From Deltaproteobacteria bacterium UBA5754 (GTDB lineage Bacteria; Desulfobacterota; Dissulfuribacteria; Dissulfuribacterales; UBA5754): a stretch of 18,200 nt of DNA. The notes under the pieces were generated by a model that made no database searches, had not been told where the DNA came from, and worked only from the letters and a program-made list of their open reading frames with translations. The translations under genes and the position numbers were made by a program. The stretch covers positions 1 through 18,200 of the forward strand of contig DIFG01000021.1 in the NCBI GenBank assembly GCA_002419025.1, read 5' to 3'. This document shows, piece after piece, positions 1-6,993 of this stretch (position 1 is its first letter; each line of letters starts with the position of its first letter).

Positions 1-171
1 GTGTGGATTGAAGTCCTGTATAGCTCCAATCCACACAAAACGTCGAGGAGCCAAAATTCCACACAAAATGACTAAGATCCATAAATGCTCACATATATGG
101 AGCATGCTCCGCTTTTTGAACCTCCTCTCGCCTTGCCCTCGAACGAAATTCCTCATTTTTCAAGGTTCCCT
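1..171. other. Gene-free left edge with small inverted and direct repeats
   Basis: No convincing gene is visible downstream of queA. Bases 1-10 and 27-36 form a perfect 10-bp inverted repeat (GTGTGGATTG/CAATCCACAC) with a 16-base spacer. The 11-mer TCCACACAAAA occurs twice, at 30-40 and 58-68. GGAGCATGCTCC at 99-110 is a 12-bp palindrome followed by a short T run. None of these is a convincing terminator or mobile-element end by itself. The first inverted repeat touches the window edge and may continue outside. Confidence 0.4.
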
Positions 172-1221
172 TCATATGATGAGCATGGCATCCCCATAGC
201 TGTAGAAACGATATCCCTCCCGAATCGCTTCCTCATAGGCGGCAAGTATCCTTTCCCTCCCAGCGAACGCAGAGACCAGGACGAGCAAGGACGAGGCAGG
301 GAGGTGAAAATTCGTGACCATAGCGTCAACCACGCGAAACCGGTACCCGGGAACGATATAGAGTGTACAGGCCCCCTCGACCGGTCTGATATGCCCGTCT
401 TCCGTAGCTGCCGCCTCGATGGCCCGGACGGACGTGGTTCCCACCGCCACTACGCGCCCTCCCCTGCTGTGCGTTTCCGCAATGGTTTCTGCGGTTTCCT
501 CTGGGACCCGAATCCATTCGGCGTGGATACGATGCTCGCGGACATCACTGCACCGAATGGGGGCGAAGGTCCCGAGCCCCACGTGGAGAGTCACCCGGAC
601 GATGGAGACCTTGGCTTTGCCGATGTCATCCAGGAGTTCCCTCGTGAAATGGAGACCGGCGGTCGGAGCGGCCACCGACCCTGCGTCCGCGGCGTAAACC
701 GTTTGATAGCGATCACGGTCTGAAGCCTCGGGCATGCGACGGATGTAAGGTGGAAGGGGCACCCAGCCCCGTTTATCAAGCGCTGATGAGAGGTCGCCGG
801 CATGAACAAGTTCCACCTCGGCCTTTCCGTCTCCAAAAAGAGATCGAATGATGATGGAAAGATCCTCTCCGCACACGATGCGCATGCCGGGACGAAAAGG
901 CTTGGAGGAACGGAGAAGGGCCTGGGCGTGCGCGGTCCCAGGGGCGATCTCATCGGGGTAATGGAGAAGAAGGCACTCGGCCTGCCCGCCCGTTTCCTTT
1001 CTTCCGAGAAACCGCGCAGGAAACACCTTGCTGTCATTCAGGACGAGGCAGTCTCCTGGCCTCAAGGAACGAGTGATGTCCGGGAAAGACCGGTGAGCCG
1101 TGGCCCCAGTACCACGATCAAGGACCATGAGACGGGACGAAGAGCGGTCCTTTGGAGGATGCTGGGAAATAAGGCCTTCGGGAAGGGAATACTCGAAACG
1201 CGAGAGATCGAACTCCTGCAT
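172..1221 (-). CDS. queA: S-adenosylmethionine:tRNA ribosyltransferase-isomerase (QueA)
   Basis: QueA transfers and isomerises the ribosyl group of S-adenosylmethionine onto 7-aminomethyl-7-deazaguanine at tRNA wobble position 34, giving epoxyqueuosine. It is a cytosolic tRNA-modification enzyme. The 349-residue product has the family's usual length and full-length similarity: an N-terminal FDLSRFEYSLPEGLISQHP segment, LVLNDSKVFPARFLG, the VAAPTAGLHFT block, LHVGLGTFAPI and the C-terminal TNFHLPASSLLVLVSAFAG to YSYGDAM region. I chose the ATG at 1221 (MQEFDLS). A GTG at 1230 would add three residues, and neither has a strong ribosome binding site. It is separated by about 100 bases from the DUF2065 gene upstream on the same strand, so co-transcription is possible. 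No other queuosine gene is in the window. Confidence 0.96.
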   Translation of the reverse strand: MQEFDLSRFEYSLPEGLISQHPPKDRSSSRLMVLDRGTGATAHRSFPDITRSLRPGDCLVLNDSKVFPARFLGRKETGGQAECLLLHYPDEIAPGTAHAQALLRSSKPFRPGMRIVCGEDLSIIIRSLFGDGKAEVELVHAGDLSSALDKRGWVPLPPYIRRMPEASDRDRYQTVYAADAGSVAAPTAGLHFTRELLDDIGKAKVSIVRVTLHVGLGTFAPIRCSDVREHRIHAEWIRVPEETAETIAETHSRGGRVVAVGTTSVRAIEAAATEDGHIRPVEGACTLYIVPGYRFRVVDAMVTNFHLPASSLLVLVSAFAGRERILAAYEEAIREGYRFYSYGDAMLII

Positions 1222-1323
1222 GAAACGCACAAAAAAATCTCAGAAAATTCTGGAGTTAAAAGTCCTTGCAGAAACCCGACGATTCAGGTTTCCAAAAAAA
1301 AACGAAAGGTCTGTTTCCCAAAA

Positions 1324-1527
1324 TCACAAAGAAAATAGATCCGTCCGTTGTGCAAGATAGCAGAGGAAAAGCCCAAACAACATGGCCACAAGCCCCATGG
1401 CCCGAAGGATTCGGGGAGGCAACTCCTGAATCTGGGCCAAATACCTGACCATCCTTTCCGGGCAGAGGAAATAGGGAAGCCCCTCGATGAGAAACACGAG
1501 CCCGATGGCTATGACAAAGGTCTTCAC
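1324..1527 (-). CDS. DUF2065 family small membrane protein
   Basis: This 67-residue protein of unknown function matches the DUF2065 (YjeT-like) pattern. It has a hydrophobic N-terminal helix (TFVIAIGLVFLIEGLPYFL), a short polar centre containing PERMVRYLAQIQELPPRILR, and a second hydrophobic helix (AMGLVAMLFGLFLCYLA). Two inner-membrane helices are therefore predicted. The start is taken as the GTG at 1527, with a GGACGAG-like ribosome binding site a few bases upstream. The longer open frame reads through the tRNA-Met gene and is not protein there. In E. coli the relative YjeT lies near hflKC; here it sits just downstream of tRNA-Met, probably on the same transcript. The function remains unknown. 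Confidence 0.8.
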   Translation of the reverse strand: MKTFVIAIGLVFLIEGLPYFLCPERMVRYLAQIQELPPRILRAMGLVAMLFGLFLCYLAQRTDLFSL

Positions 1528-1582
1528 AAAATCTCGTCCGGGAGGAGAAGGAGAATGGTCGTACTGCAAAACCCCAAAAGAC

Positions 1583-1659
1583 TGGTGGCGGTGCAGGGAC
1601 TTGAACCCCGGACACTGCGGATATGAGCCGCATGCTCTAACCGACTGAGCTACACCGCC
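1583..1659 (-). tRNA. tRNA-Met (CAT), elongator type
   Basis: The minus strand folds into a 77-base cloverleaf with CCA encoded at 1583-1585. The acceptor stem pairs GGCGGTG with CACCGCC, and the discriminator base is A. The D arm contains AGCTCAGTCGGTTAGAGC, the anticodon stem TGCGG/CCGCA encloses CTCATAT (anticodon CAT at 1623-1625), and the T loop is TTCAAGT. The fully paired first base pair argues against initiator tRNA-Met. The acceptor stem resembles bacterial elongator Met rather than the lysidine-modified tRNA-Ile(CAT), but the sequence alone does not completely exclude the latter. Confidence 0.93.
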
Positions 1660-1673
1660 ACAAGGACGCATAC

Positions 1674-1702
1674 CCTATGCACGATTTTCCCATGTGTGTC
1701 AA
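1674..1702 (-). promoter_or_regulatory. Probable sigma70 promoter for tRNA-Met
   Basis: On the minus strand a perfect TTGACA -35 box occupies 1702-1697. Seventeen bases further is CATAGG (1679-1674), with TAGGGT an alternative -10. Transcription would start only a few bases before the tRNA 5' end at 1659. The -35 is excellent and the -10 is weak. Confidence 0.5.
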
Positions 1703-1734
1703 GAGAATCTCAAAAAAACCGGGAGAAAACACGT

Positions 1735-1762
1735 TTGACTGGCCTTTTCACGCCTGTATAAT
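1735..1762 (+). promoter_or_regulatory. Sigma70 promoter of the flavin reductase/TPR gene pair
   Basis: TTGACT at 1735-1740 is followed after 16 bases by a perfect TATAAT at 1757-1762. The predicted start near 1769 gives a leader of about 33 bases. That leader ends in a good ribosome binding site (CCAGGAGG) before the ATG at 1802. It lies back to back with the tRNA-Met promoter. Confidence 0.8.
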
Positions 1763-1801
1763 ACATAAAAAATATTCCCTTTACATTCCAGGAGGTTTGT
1801 C

Positions 1802-2272
1802 ATGCAATCATCCCTTACCAAGGCCATACCTTCCGGCGTCTTTGTAGTGACGACCCGATCCGGAGACCGGATAAACGGCATGACCGCGGCCTGGGTCACC
1901 CAGGTCTCCTTCAAGCCTCCTATGATCGCCGTCGCCATCGCAAAGGAACGCTATACATACGACCTCATATCCGAATCCGGCTCTTTCTGCCTCAACACCC
2001 TGCCTGCCGGGGCCGAGGATCTGGGAAGGCATTTTGGATTCAAGAGCGGACGGAAAAAGGACAAGTTTGAGGGAATCCCACACACCCTGTCTGCCAAGGG
2101 GATTCCGATCCTTGATGGGGCCTGTGCATACGTGGAATGCGAGCTTGAAAAGACCTGTGAGGCCGGAGACCACACCCTTTTCATCGGAAGGGTGACAGAC
2201 TGCATAATACTCAAGGATGACGCCGCCCCCATCATATTTGAATGGCACGCATTTTTCGGGAAAAAGGTCTGA
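1802..2272 (+). CDS. Flavin reductase-like / flavoredoxin-type FMN-binding protein
   Basis: This 156-residue protein belongs to the flavin reductase-like (split-barrel FMN-binding) family. Members bind FMN and either reduce flavins with NAD(P)H or shuttle electrons, as flavoredoxins do in anaerobes. The family pattern is clear throughout. The N-terminal strand reads IPSGVFVVTTRSGDRINGMTA, and WVTQVSFKPPMIAVAIAKE forms the flavin-phosphate region. SGSFCLNTLPAG follows, then the GRKKDKFEGIP loop and the late GDHTLFIGRVTDC strand. It has a strong promoter (1735-1762) and an AGGAGG ribosome binding site. The TPR gene starts 4 bases after its stop, so the two are probably co-transcribed. The exact electron donor and acceptor cannot be read from sequence. 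Confidence 0.88.
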   Translation: MQSSLTKAIPSGVFVVTTRSGDRINGMTAAWVTQVSFKPPMIAVAIAKERYTYDLISESGSFCLNTLPAGAEDLGRHFGFKSGRKKDKFEGIPHTLSAKGIPILDGACAYVECELEKTCEAGDHTLFIGRVTDCIILKDDAAPIIFEWHAFFGKKV

Positions 2273-2276
2273 TATC

Positions 2277-2981
2277 ATGCTGAAAGGCGCTCCATCCCGC
2301 CCGGCCATTCTGGGCCCCATCGACGGCCCTCCCCCAAGCCCATACGAAAGCTTCCTTCGGAGCCTTCCTCCCTGGATTCGCCACATCGTAGAAATCCATG
2401 GGAGGGAGATCCTTGCCGGTGTGACCGTCGTACTCGCAGCGGTCCTTCTCTGGTCCGGATACACAGCCTATCGCTCGATGCAGGAAAACCGCGGGGCTTC
2501 AGCCCTTGGGGCCGCGCTCCTGACATCGGAGGGCGCTGACAGGATCGAGGCCTTGTCAAAGGTGATCCAGGAACACGCCTCTACAGCCGCTTCACTCCAG
2601 GCACGTCTCCTTCTCGGTGCCGCATACAGGGCACAAGGCGACGCAGACAAGGCGAGAGAGGCATTCCATGATGCTCAAAAACAGGCACCGGATGGTTCCA
2701 TAATCGAGATCTCGGCAACCCTCGGCCTCGCCTCCCTTGCGGAAGACGCCGGGGAATATGCCAAGGCGGCTGACGCCTACAGAGTATGCGCCTCAAAAGG
2801 TTTTTCGTCCGCCTTTCTCGATCTGGCCCGCGTTCTCGCAAAATCCGGAGACATATCCGGGGCGCGCACAGCATATGCGGATTTCCTTGCGGCCAACCCC
2901 ACGGCCCGGCAAAAGCCCTACGTAGAATTTGAAATCAGCCGGCTGGAAGACCTGGAAAAGAAGAAAAACCTGAATCAGTAA
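2277..2981 (+). CDS. Membrane-anchored tetratricopeptide-repeat protein (YfgM-like)
   Basis: The 234-residue product has a cytoplasmic Pro-rich N-terminus (residues 1-35). One transmembrane helix follows around residues 45-66 (EILAGVTVVLAAVLLWSGYTAY), and then helical repeats around 95-225. These include ARLLLGAAYRAQGDADKAREAF, GLASLAEDAGEYAKAADAY and LARVLAKSGDISGARTAYADF, which are TPR-like. This layout matches YfgM/ancillary SecYEG-translocon proteins and similar periplasmic TPR adaptors, but no specific partner is shown. I chose the ATG at 2277, four bases after the flavin-reductase stop, over an in-frame ATG at 2217 that would overlap that gene by 56 bases. The C-terminus is charged (EDLEKKKNLNQ). 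Confidence 0.8.
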   Translation: MLKGAPSRPAILGPIDGPPPSPYESFLRSLPPWIRHIVEIHGREILAGVTVVLAAVLLWSGYTAYRSMQENRGASALGAALLTSEGADRIEALSKVIQEHASTAASLQARLLLGAAYRAQGDADKAREAFHDAQKQAPDGSIIEISATLGLASLAEDAGEYAKAADAYRVCASKGFSSAFLDLARVLAKSGDISGARTAYADFLAANPTARQKPYVEFEISRLEDLEKKKNLNQ

Positions 2982-2994
2982 TACGAATTCAATA

Positions 2995-3131
2995 TTGATG
3001 ACCTCGTAAAAAGTCGAAAATTCCTATTTGGCGTCATTCCGGCGTAGGCCGGAATCCAGTGTTTTCAATATGTTCTGAATGCCGGATCAAGTCCGGCATG
3101 ACGAGTCTGGGACTTTTTACGAGACCATCAA
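2995..3131 (+). repeat. Palindromic dispersed repeat, copy 1
   Basis: This is a 137-base element bounded by inverted repeats of the core TTGATGGTCTCGTAAAAAGT. Inside are two stable hairpins: ATTCCGGC/GCCGGAAT with a 4-base loop, then ATGCCGGA/TCCGGCAT with a 5-base loop. The whole can fold as a three-way junction. It is about 95% identical to copy 2 (8621-8758) and lies in the same orientation. In this copy the terminal inverted repeat extends outwards through flanking AATATT on both sides (2991 to 3135). It carries no coding potential and resembles a REP/MITE-type element. It sits between the convergent TPR and pheA genes and could act as a bidirectional terminator. Confidence 0.9.
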
Positions 3132-3169
3132 TATTAATCACACCTAACCGCTGATAAGCCGACGGCCGG

Positions 3170-4291
3170 CTAACCGGACCCTTCTACGGTCTCTCCCTTA
3201 GGATACGAACCGAGGACCTTGAGCATGGTGCATCCCTCCCGAATGGCCTCGATTCCCTGCTTTACGGTCGGGTCCTCGACATGTCCCGAGATATCCACGT
3301 AAAAAAGATACCGCCACGGCTCGTTCTTTACCGGACGGGACTGGATTTTAGTCAGGTTTATGCCCCGCTCGGCCATAGGCTCAAGGAGCCGGTACAGGGA
3401 ACCCGGCCGGTCCTCCAGGCCCAAAAGCAGAGACGTCTTGTCGTTGCCGCTCGGCCTGGGGCTCTGGTGCCCAAGGATCAGAAATCGGGTGGTATTTCCG
3501 GAAAAATCCTCGATGCGTTTGGCGATGATCTCAAGGCCATAGGTCTGTGCCGCAAGCCTTCCAGCAATGGCAGCGACTGAAGGATCGATGGCTGCCCACC
3601 GGGCTGCCTGGGCTGTGCTCACCACCTCCTCAGTGGGAATGGCTGGAAGATGCCTCTGGAGCCAGTGCCGGCACTGGGCAAGGGCGTGTGGATGGGAAAG
3701 GATCCTCCTCACCTTGTCTATCCTTCCGCTCTGGCTCATGAGATCGTGGGAGATGGGGAGAAAAATCTCGCCGCAGAGTGTCACACGAAAGTCATGCAGG
3801 CCATCCAGGGTAAGGGCCACGGTCCCCTCAATGGAATTTTCCACCGGCACCACCCCATAATCGAACCTTTCCCGCTCCACTTCCTCAAAGACCTCGATGA
3901 TATTGCCGAGGGGCTGAAAGTCGGGCGCGGTCCCGAAAAACTTCACTGCGGCCATGTGGGTGAAGGTGGTCTCAGGCCCCAGATAGCCCACGACAGCAGG
4001 ACGCTGGGCATTGCGACATGCAGAAATGATCTCGCCGAAGATGCTCTTGAGCCCGTCGGGTGGGAAAAAACCTTCGTTTCTCTCGAGTACGCGGGTAATG
4101 ACTTCCTTTTCCCGAACGGCATCGAGGGGCTGGCGGCTTGTCACGCGCTTGATTTCACCGATCTGCCGGGCAACCCGTATCCGCTCCTTCAGAAGGGCAA
4201 GAAGCTCGGTATCTATGGCATCGATGCGGCCCCTTAAGGCCTTTAGTCTCTCGAAGGTTGTGTTGTCCACGATCTCGGTTATGTCGGTCAT
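3170..4291 (-). CDS. pheA: Bifunctional chorismate mutase / prephenate dehydratase (P-protein)
   Basis: This cytosolic enzyme converts chorismate to prephenate and then to phenylpyruvate, the committed route to phenylalanine. The 373-residue product has the normal length and three domains. An AroQ-type chorismate mutase spans residues ~12-95 (LRGRIDAIDTELLALLKERI, with the KSIFGEIISACR helix). Prephenate dehydratase spans ~99-273 (GYLGPETTFTHMAA, PVENSIEGTV at 149-158 and the catalytic TRF at 268-270). A C-terminal ACT domain spans ~285-365 (DRPGSLYRLLEPMAERGINLTKIQSRP), which binds phenylalanine for feedback inhibition; the usual ESRP reads QSRP. The start ATG overlaps the MerR gene stop by 4 bases (ATGA), so the two are translationally coupled. 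Its place at the end of the pheST operon links phenylalanine synthesis with tRNA-Phe charging. Confidence 0.96.
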   Translation of the reverse strand: MTDITEIVDNTTFERLKALRGRIDAIDTELLALLKERIRVARQIGEIKRVTSRQPLDAVREKEVITRVLERNEGFFPPDGLKSIFGEIISACRNAQRPAVVGYLGPETTFTHMAAVKFFGTAPDFQPLGNIIEVFEEVERERFDYGVVPVENSIEGTVALTLDGLHDFRVTLCGEIFLPISHDLMSQSGRIDKVRRILSHPHALAQCRHWLQRHLPAIPTEEVVSTAQAARWAAIDPSVAAIAGRLAAQTYGLEIIAKRIEDFSGNTTRFLILGHQSPRPSGNDKTSLLLGLEDRPGSLYRLLEPMAERGINLTKIQSRPVKNEPWRYLFYVDISGHVEDPTVKQGIEAIREGCTMLKVLGSYPKGETVEGSG

Positions 4292-4641
4292 GGCTTGATA
4301 AGCATATCCCTAATGGCGACGAGTTCCTTTTTGACCTGGTGCAACAGCTCCATGCCATTATGAGGGTTGGTAACGGATTCGGCAAAGGCCTTTTTCTGAC
4401 TCGGAGCGTCTTTTTCCTCAAGAAGACGCTTTGCCCCGGCAATGGTATAGCCTTGCTCGTAAAGAAGTTCCTTTACGTGCCGTATGAGGGTGATATCCTC
4501 GTCACAATAAAGTCTCTGCCGTGCCACACGTTGCGGCCGTATATGAAGCTCGCTCTCCCAATACCGGAGAATATGGGGTTCAACCCCGGTCAGTCTGCTG
4601 ACCTCCCCGATCCGATAGTATTTCTTCGCTGGCCTTTCCAT
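4288..4641 (-). CDS. MerR family transcriptional regulator
   Basis: This 117-residue regulator has an N-terminal MerR winged helix-turn-helix at residues ~8-77. Its parts are YYRIGEVSRLTGVEPHILRYWE, the wing with RQRLY, and the EDITLIRHVKELLYEQGYTIAGAKRLL helices. A C-terminal helix (HQVKKELVAIRDML) is the likely dimerisation coiled coil. No metal-binding cysteine cluster is present, so it is not a classic metal sensor. A MerR gene of this kind downstream of pheT-ihfA is a recurring arrangement in Deltaproteobacteria; the target is unknown. The ATG at 4641 has AAGGA about 10 bases upstream. The gene overlaps the end of ihfA by 62 bases in another frame and the start of pheA by 4 bases. Confidence 0.88.
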   Translation of the reverse strand: MERPAKKYYRIGEVSRLTGVEPHILRYWESELHIRPQRVARQRLYCDEDITLIRHVKELLYEQGYTIAGAKRLLEEKDAPSQKKAFAESVTNPHNGMELLHQVKKELVAIRDMLIKP

Positions 4642-4918
4642 GGAGACAATCCTTGAGGACGCGGCTTGGGCGGAAAACAACGGTTTTTCGGGCAGGTATG
4701 ACAATGGAAGCGCCAGTAACTGGACTCACCCCCCTTCGCTCCCGCTTCGAGACCGGGGAAAAAGTTCCGAAACGGACGATCTTCACCTCCTTGCCCGTGA
4801 GGAGGGCATCTCTCACATGCCGAAAGATCCCGTCCACAAGCAAGAGACAGACCCGCCTGGAAAACCCCATCCTGTCGCTGACGTGCGAGGCGATGTCCTT
4901 TTTCGTGAGGGTCGCCAT
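4580..4918 (-). CDS. ihfA: Integration host factor subunit alpha
   Basis: This HU/IHF-family DNA-bending protein normally forms a heterodimer with IHF-beta, which is not in the window. It acts in transcription, recombination and nucleoid structure. The 112-residue product shows LTKKDIASHVSDRMGFSRR, the helix IFRHVRDALLTGKEVKIVRFGTF, a DNA-binding arm (RRGVSPVTGASIVIPARK) with the conserved intercalating Pro, and TVVFRPSRVLKD. IHF-alpha is usually about 95-100 residues. The extra C-terminal ~15 residues (KASEEILSDRGGQQTDRG) overlap the start of the MerR gene. The ATG at 4918 shares one base with the pheT stop (TGATG); a GTG at 4921 is also in frame. The pheT-ihfA order is typical of Proteobacteria. 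Confidence 0.9.
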   Translation of the reverse strand: MATLTKKDIASHVSDRMGFSRRVCLLLVDGIFRHVRDALLTGKEVKIVRFGTFSPVSKRERRGVSPVTGASIVIPARKTVVFRPSRVLKDCLHGKASEEILSDRGGQQTDRG

Positions 4919-6987
4919 CACTGCCTGAGCACACCTTCAAAGGACGATAGCAGGTTCGAGACCAGAGAGTCGTGGATGCCGTTTACCTCGTCTTCGGTAA
5001 GGGTGCGATCCTGGGCGCGGTACCGGAACCGAAGCCCGAGACTCTTCTTCCCCTTTGGAATGGCCTTGCCCTGATAGACATCGAAGATGGTGACGGACTC
5101 GAGCAAAGAAGTTTGGGCCCTGCGGAGCTCGCCGAGGACGTCCTCGGCCCTGACCGACTGGGAAAGGATGACGGCCACATCCCTTTCCACGTATGGAAAC
5201 CGGGGAAGAGGGCGAAACTGCGACCGTATCCTGGGGGCTGCACTGAGCACATCGATGGAGATATCGAATGCATAGACCCTTGCGGATATGTCAAAGCGGG
5301 CAAGGACCCCAGTATCTATCTCACCGAAGGTCCCGATGGTCAGATCCCCATCTATGACGATCTGCGCACCGAGGCCTGGAGCATAAAAGGGATCGGCGGG
5401 CGTGCCTTCTTGGACAGACCAGGGTCCGATGCCAATGGAGTCGAGGAGGGCCTCCACCACCCCCTTGATATCATAGACATCGGCGCCGTCCCTTGGCCAG
5501 CCCCAGGAGTCGGGATGCCTGGCCCCAGTCCAGATCCCTGCGACCCGCTTTTCTTCACGGGGGAGCTTTCCTTGTTCTCCGGCCTCGTAAACTGCGCCGA
5601 TCTCGAAAAAACGCAGGTCGATATTTCGCCTCTTTCCGTTAAAGGCGACGGCATTGAGTAGAGACGTCATGAGGGTTGTCCTCATGAGGCCTTGATCGTC
5701 ACTCAGGGGATTTTGGATGCGGACAGGGTTTGAGAGCCGGGACCCTTTCGAAAAACCAAGGGCATCGATCTCGCGAGGAGAACAGAAGCTGTAGGAGATG
5801 ATCTCGTCCATCCCCTGCGAGGTGAGGGACGCCCGAATGCGCGAAGGCAGATCGGACGGGCGAGGTCCAGAGACGTCAAGCGCCCCACGAGGCACCCGCA
5901 TGGGTATGGATCCGTACCCATGAAGGCGGGCGATCTCCTCCACAAGATCGATCTCCTCGGTGATATCGAGGCGATGGGACGGAACTTGGCCCGAAATCCT
6001 TTCCTCACCACGCTCGGTTACCTCAAAACCGATCCGGACCAGGATCTCCTCCATGTCCCGGGCGGAGAGTCCGGTACCGATTATCCTGTTGGCACGGAGA
6101 GGTCTCACGGAAAGTGACCTCTTCTCAAAGGGCACGGGTTCGACGTCCGAGATGGAGACAATGGACCCACCCGTGAGTTCACAAATGAGATCCACAGCCC
6201 GAGCGACCGCGCGGGAAACGCCGCCCGGGTCCACACCCCGCTCGAACCTGTAGGAGGCCTCAGTCGAAAGTTTCAGTGCCTTGGCCGTCCTTCTTACCTG
6301 AAACGGCGCAAACCAGGCGCCCTCGAGCAGGACCGAACGGGTCGAGACCGAGACCTCGGACTCGGCCCCTCCCATAATTCCGGCAACCGCAACCGCACGG
6401 GAGGCGTCGGCAATCACGAGCATGGACGGATCGAGGGACCGGTCCCTGCCGTCGAGGGTCGTGATGCGCTCTCCGGGATGCGCGGTGCGGACCCTGATCT
6501 CGGGACCGCGGAGACGGCCGAGATCAAAGGCATGCAGGGGCTGACCCAGCTCCAGGAGGACGTAGTTGGTGCAGTCCACCACGTTGTTCACCGCCCGGAC
6601 CCCGCAGGCATTGAGCCTCCGCACGAGCCACTCGGGGGACGGTCCCACCCTCACCCCGTCGATGCGGGCTGCGATATACCGCCGACAGAGTTCGGGAGAA
6701 TGGATGAAGACAGGGACACCCGACGCCGCTAAGGCGGTCTTCAGCCCATTTTGCCCTGGGATAAAAAGGGAAAGCCCTGTGATCGCAGCAACCTCCCGAG
6801 ACACTCCAAGGATGCTCAGACAGTCGGCACGGTTCGGCGTGATGCTGACATCAAGGACCTTGTCGCCGTCATCCAGGGTCTCCACACCTTCCACTTCGAG
6901 GCCGTTCATGGTGAGGGTCTCGGCGAGTTCCTCCACAGAACCGGGAAAGGTCACAAAATCCTTCATCCACGAAACAGGGATCTTCAT
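4918..6987 (-). CDS. pheT: Phenylalanyl-tRNA synthetase beta subunit lacking the B2 (OB-fold) domain
   Basis: PheT pairs with PheS in the (alpha-beta)2 enzyme that charges tRNA-Phe; it also carries the editing site for misacylated Tyr. At 689 residues it is about 106 shorter than the E. coli protein. Residues 1-36 (MKIPVSWMKDFV to NGLEVEGVE) run directly into DKVLDVSITPNRADCLSILG. The B2 tRNA-binding OB fold normally inserted at that point is therefore absent, while B1 is continuous. The remainder is intact: B3/B4 editing core (CTNYVLLELGQPLHAFD, VAVAGIMGGAESEV, STEASYRFERGVDP), B5, the synthetase-like B6/B7 region (SYSFCSPREIDALGF onwards) and a C-terminal FDX-ACB domain (RDVAVILSQSV to the end). 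A GAGG ribosome binding site precedes the ATG, 6 bases after the pheS stop. Confidence 0.95.
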   Translation of the reverse strand: MKIPVSWMKDFVTFPGSVEELAETLTMNGLEVEGVETLDDGDKVLDVSITPNRADCLSILGVSREVAAITGLSLFIPGQNGLKTALAASGVPVFIHSPELCRRYIAARIDGVRVGPSPEWLVRRLNACGVRAVNNVVDCTNYVLLELGQPLHAFDLGRLRGPEIRVRTAHPGERITTLDGRDRSLDPSMLVIADASRAVAVAGIMGGAESEVSVSTRSVLLEGAWFAPFQVRRTAKALKLSTEASYRFERGVDPGGVSRAVARAVDLICELTGGSIVSISDVEPVPFEKRSLSVRPLRANRIIGTGLSARDMEEILVRIGFEVTERGEERISGQVPSHRLDITEEIDLVEEIARLHGYGSIPMRVPRGALDVSGPRPSDLPSRIRASLTSQGMDEIISYSFCSPREIDALGFSKGSRLSNPVRIQNPLSDDQGLMRTTLMTSLLNAVAFNGKRRNIDLRFFEIGAVYEAGEQGKLPREEKRVAGIWTGARHPDSWGWPRDGADVYDIKGVVEALLDSIGIGPWSVQEGTPADPFYAPGLGAQIVIDGDLTIGTFGEIDTGVLARFDISARVYAFDISIDVLSAAPRIRSQFRPLPRFPYVERDVAVILSQSVRAEDVLGELRRAQTSLLESVTIFDVYQGKAIPKGKKSLGLRFRYRAQDRTLTEDEVNGIHDSLVSNLLSSFEGVLRQ

Positions 6988-6993
6988 GATGCC

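Noticed and set aside
1528..1671. N-terminal extension of the DUF2065 protein
   Set aside because: The open frame upstream of 1527 runs through the tRNA-Met gene and does not resemble protein.
2995..3131. CRISPR array or IS element for the repeated sequence
   Set aside because: Copies are kilobases apart, single and palindromic, with no regular spacers and no transposase gene.
4918..6987. Short PheT as a frameshift or assembly truncation
   Set aside because: The reading frame is continuous, both ends match the family, and the gap coincides with a domain boundary. True domain loss is more likely, although a clean in-frame assembly deletion cannot be excluded from sequence alone.
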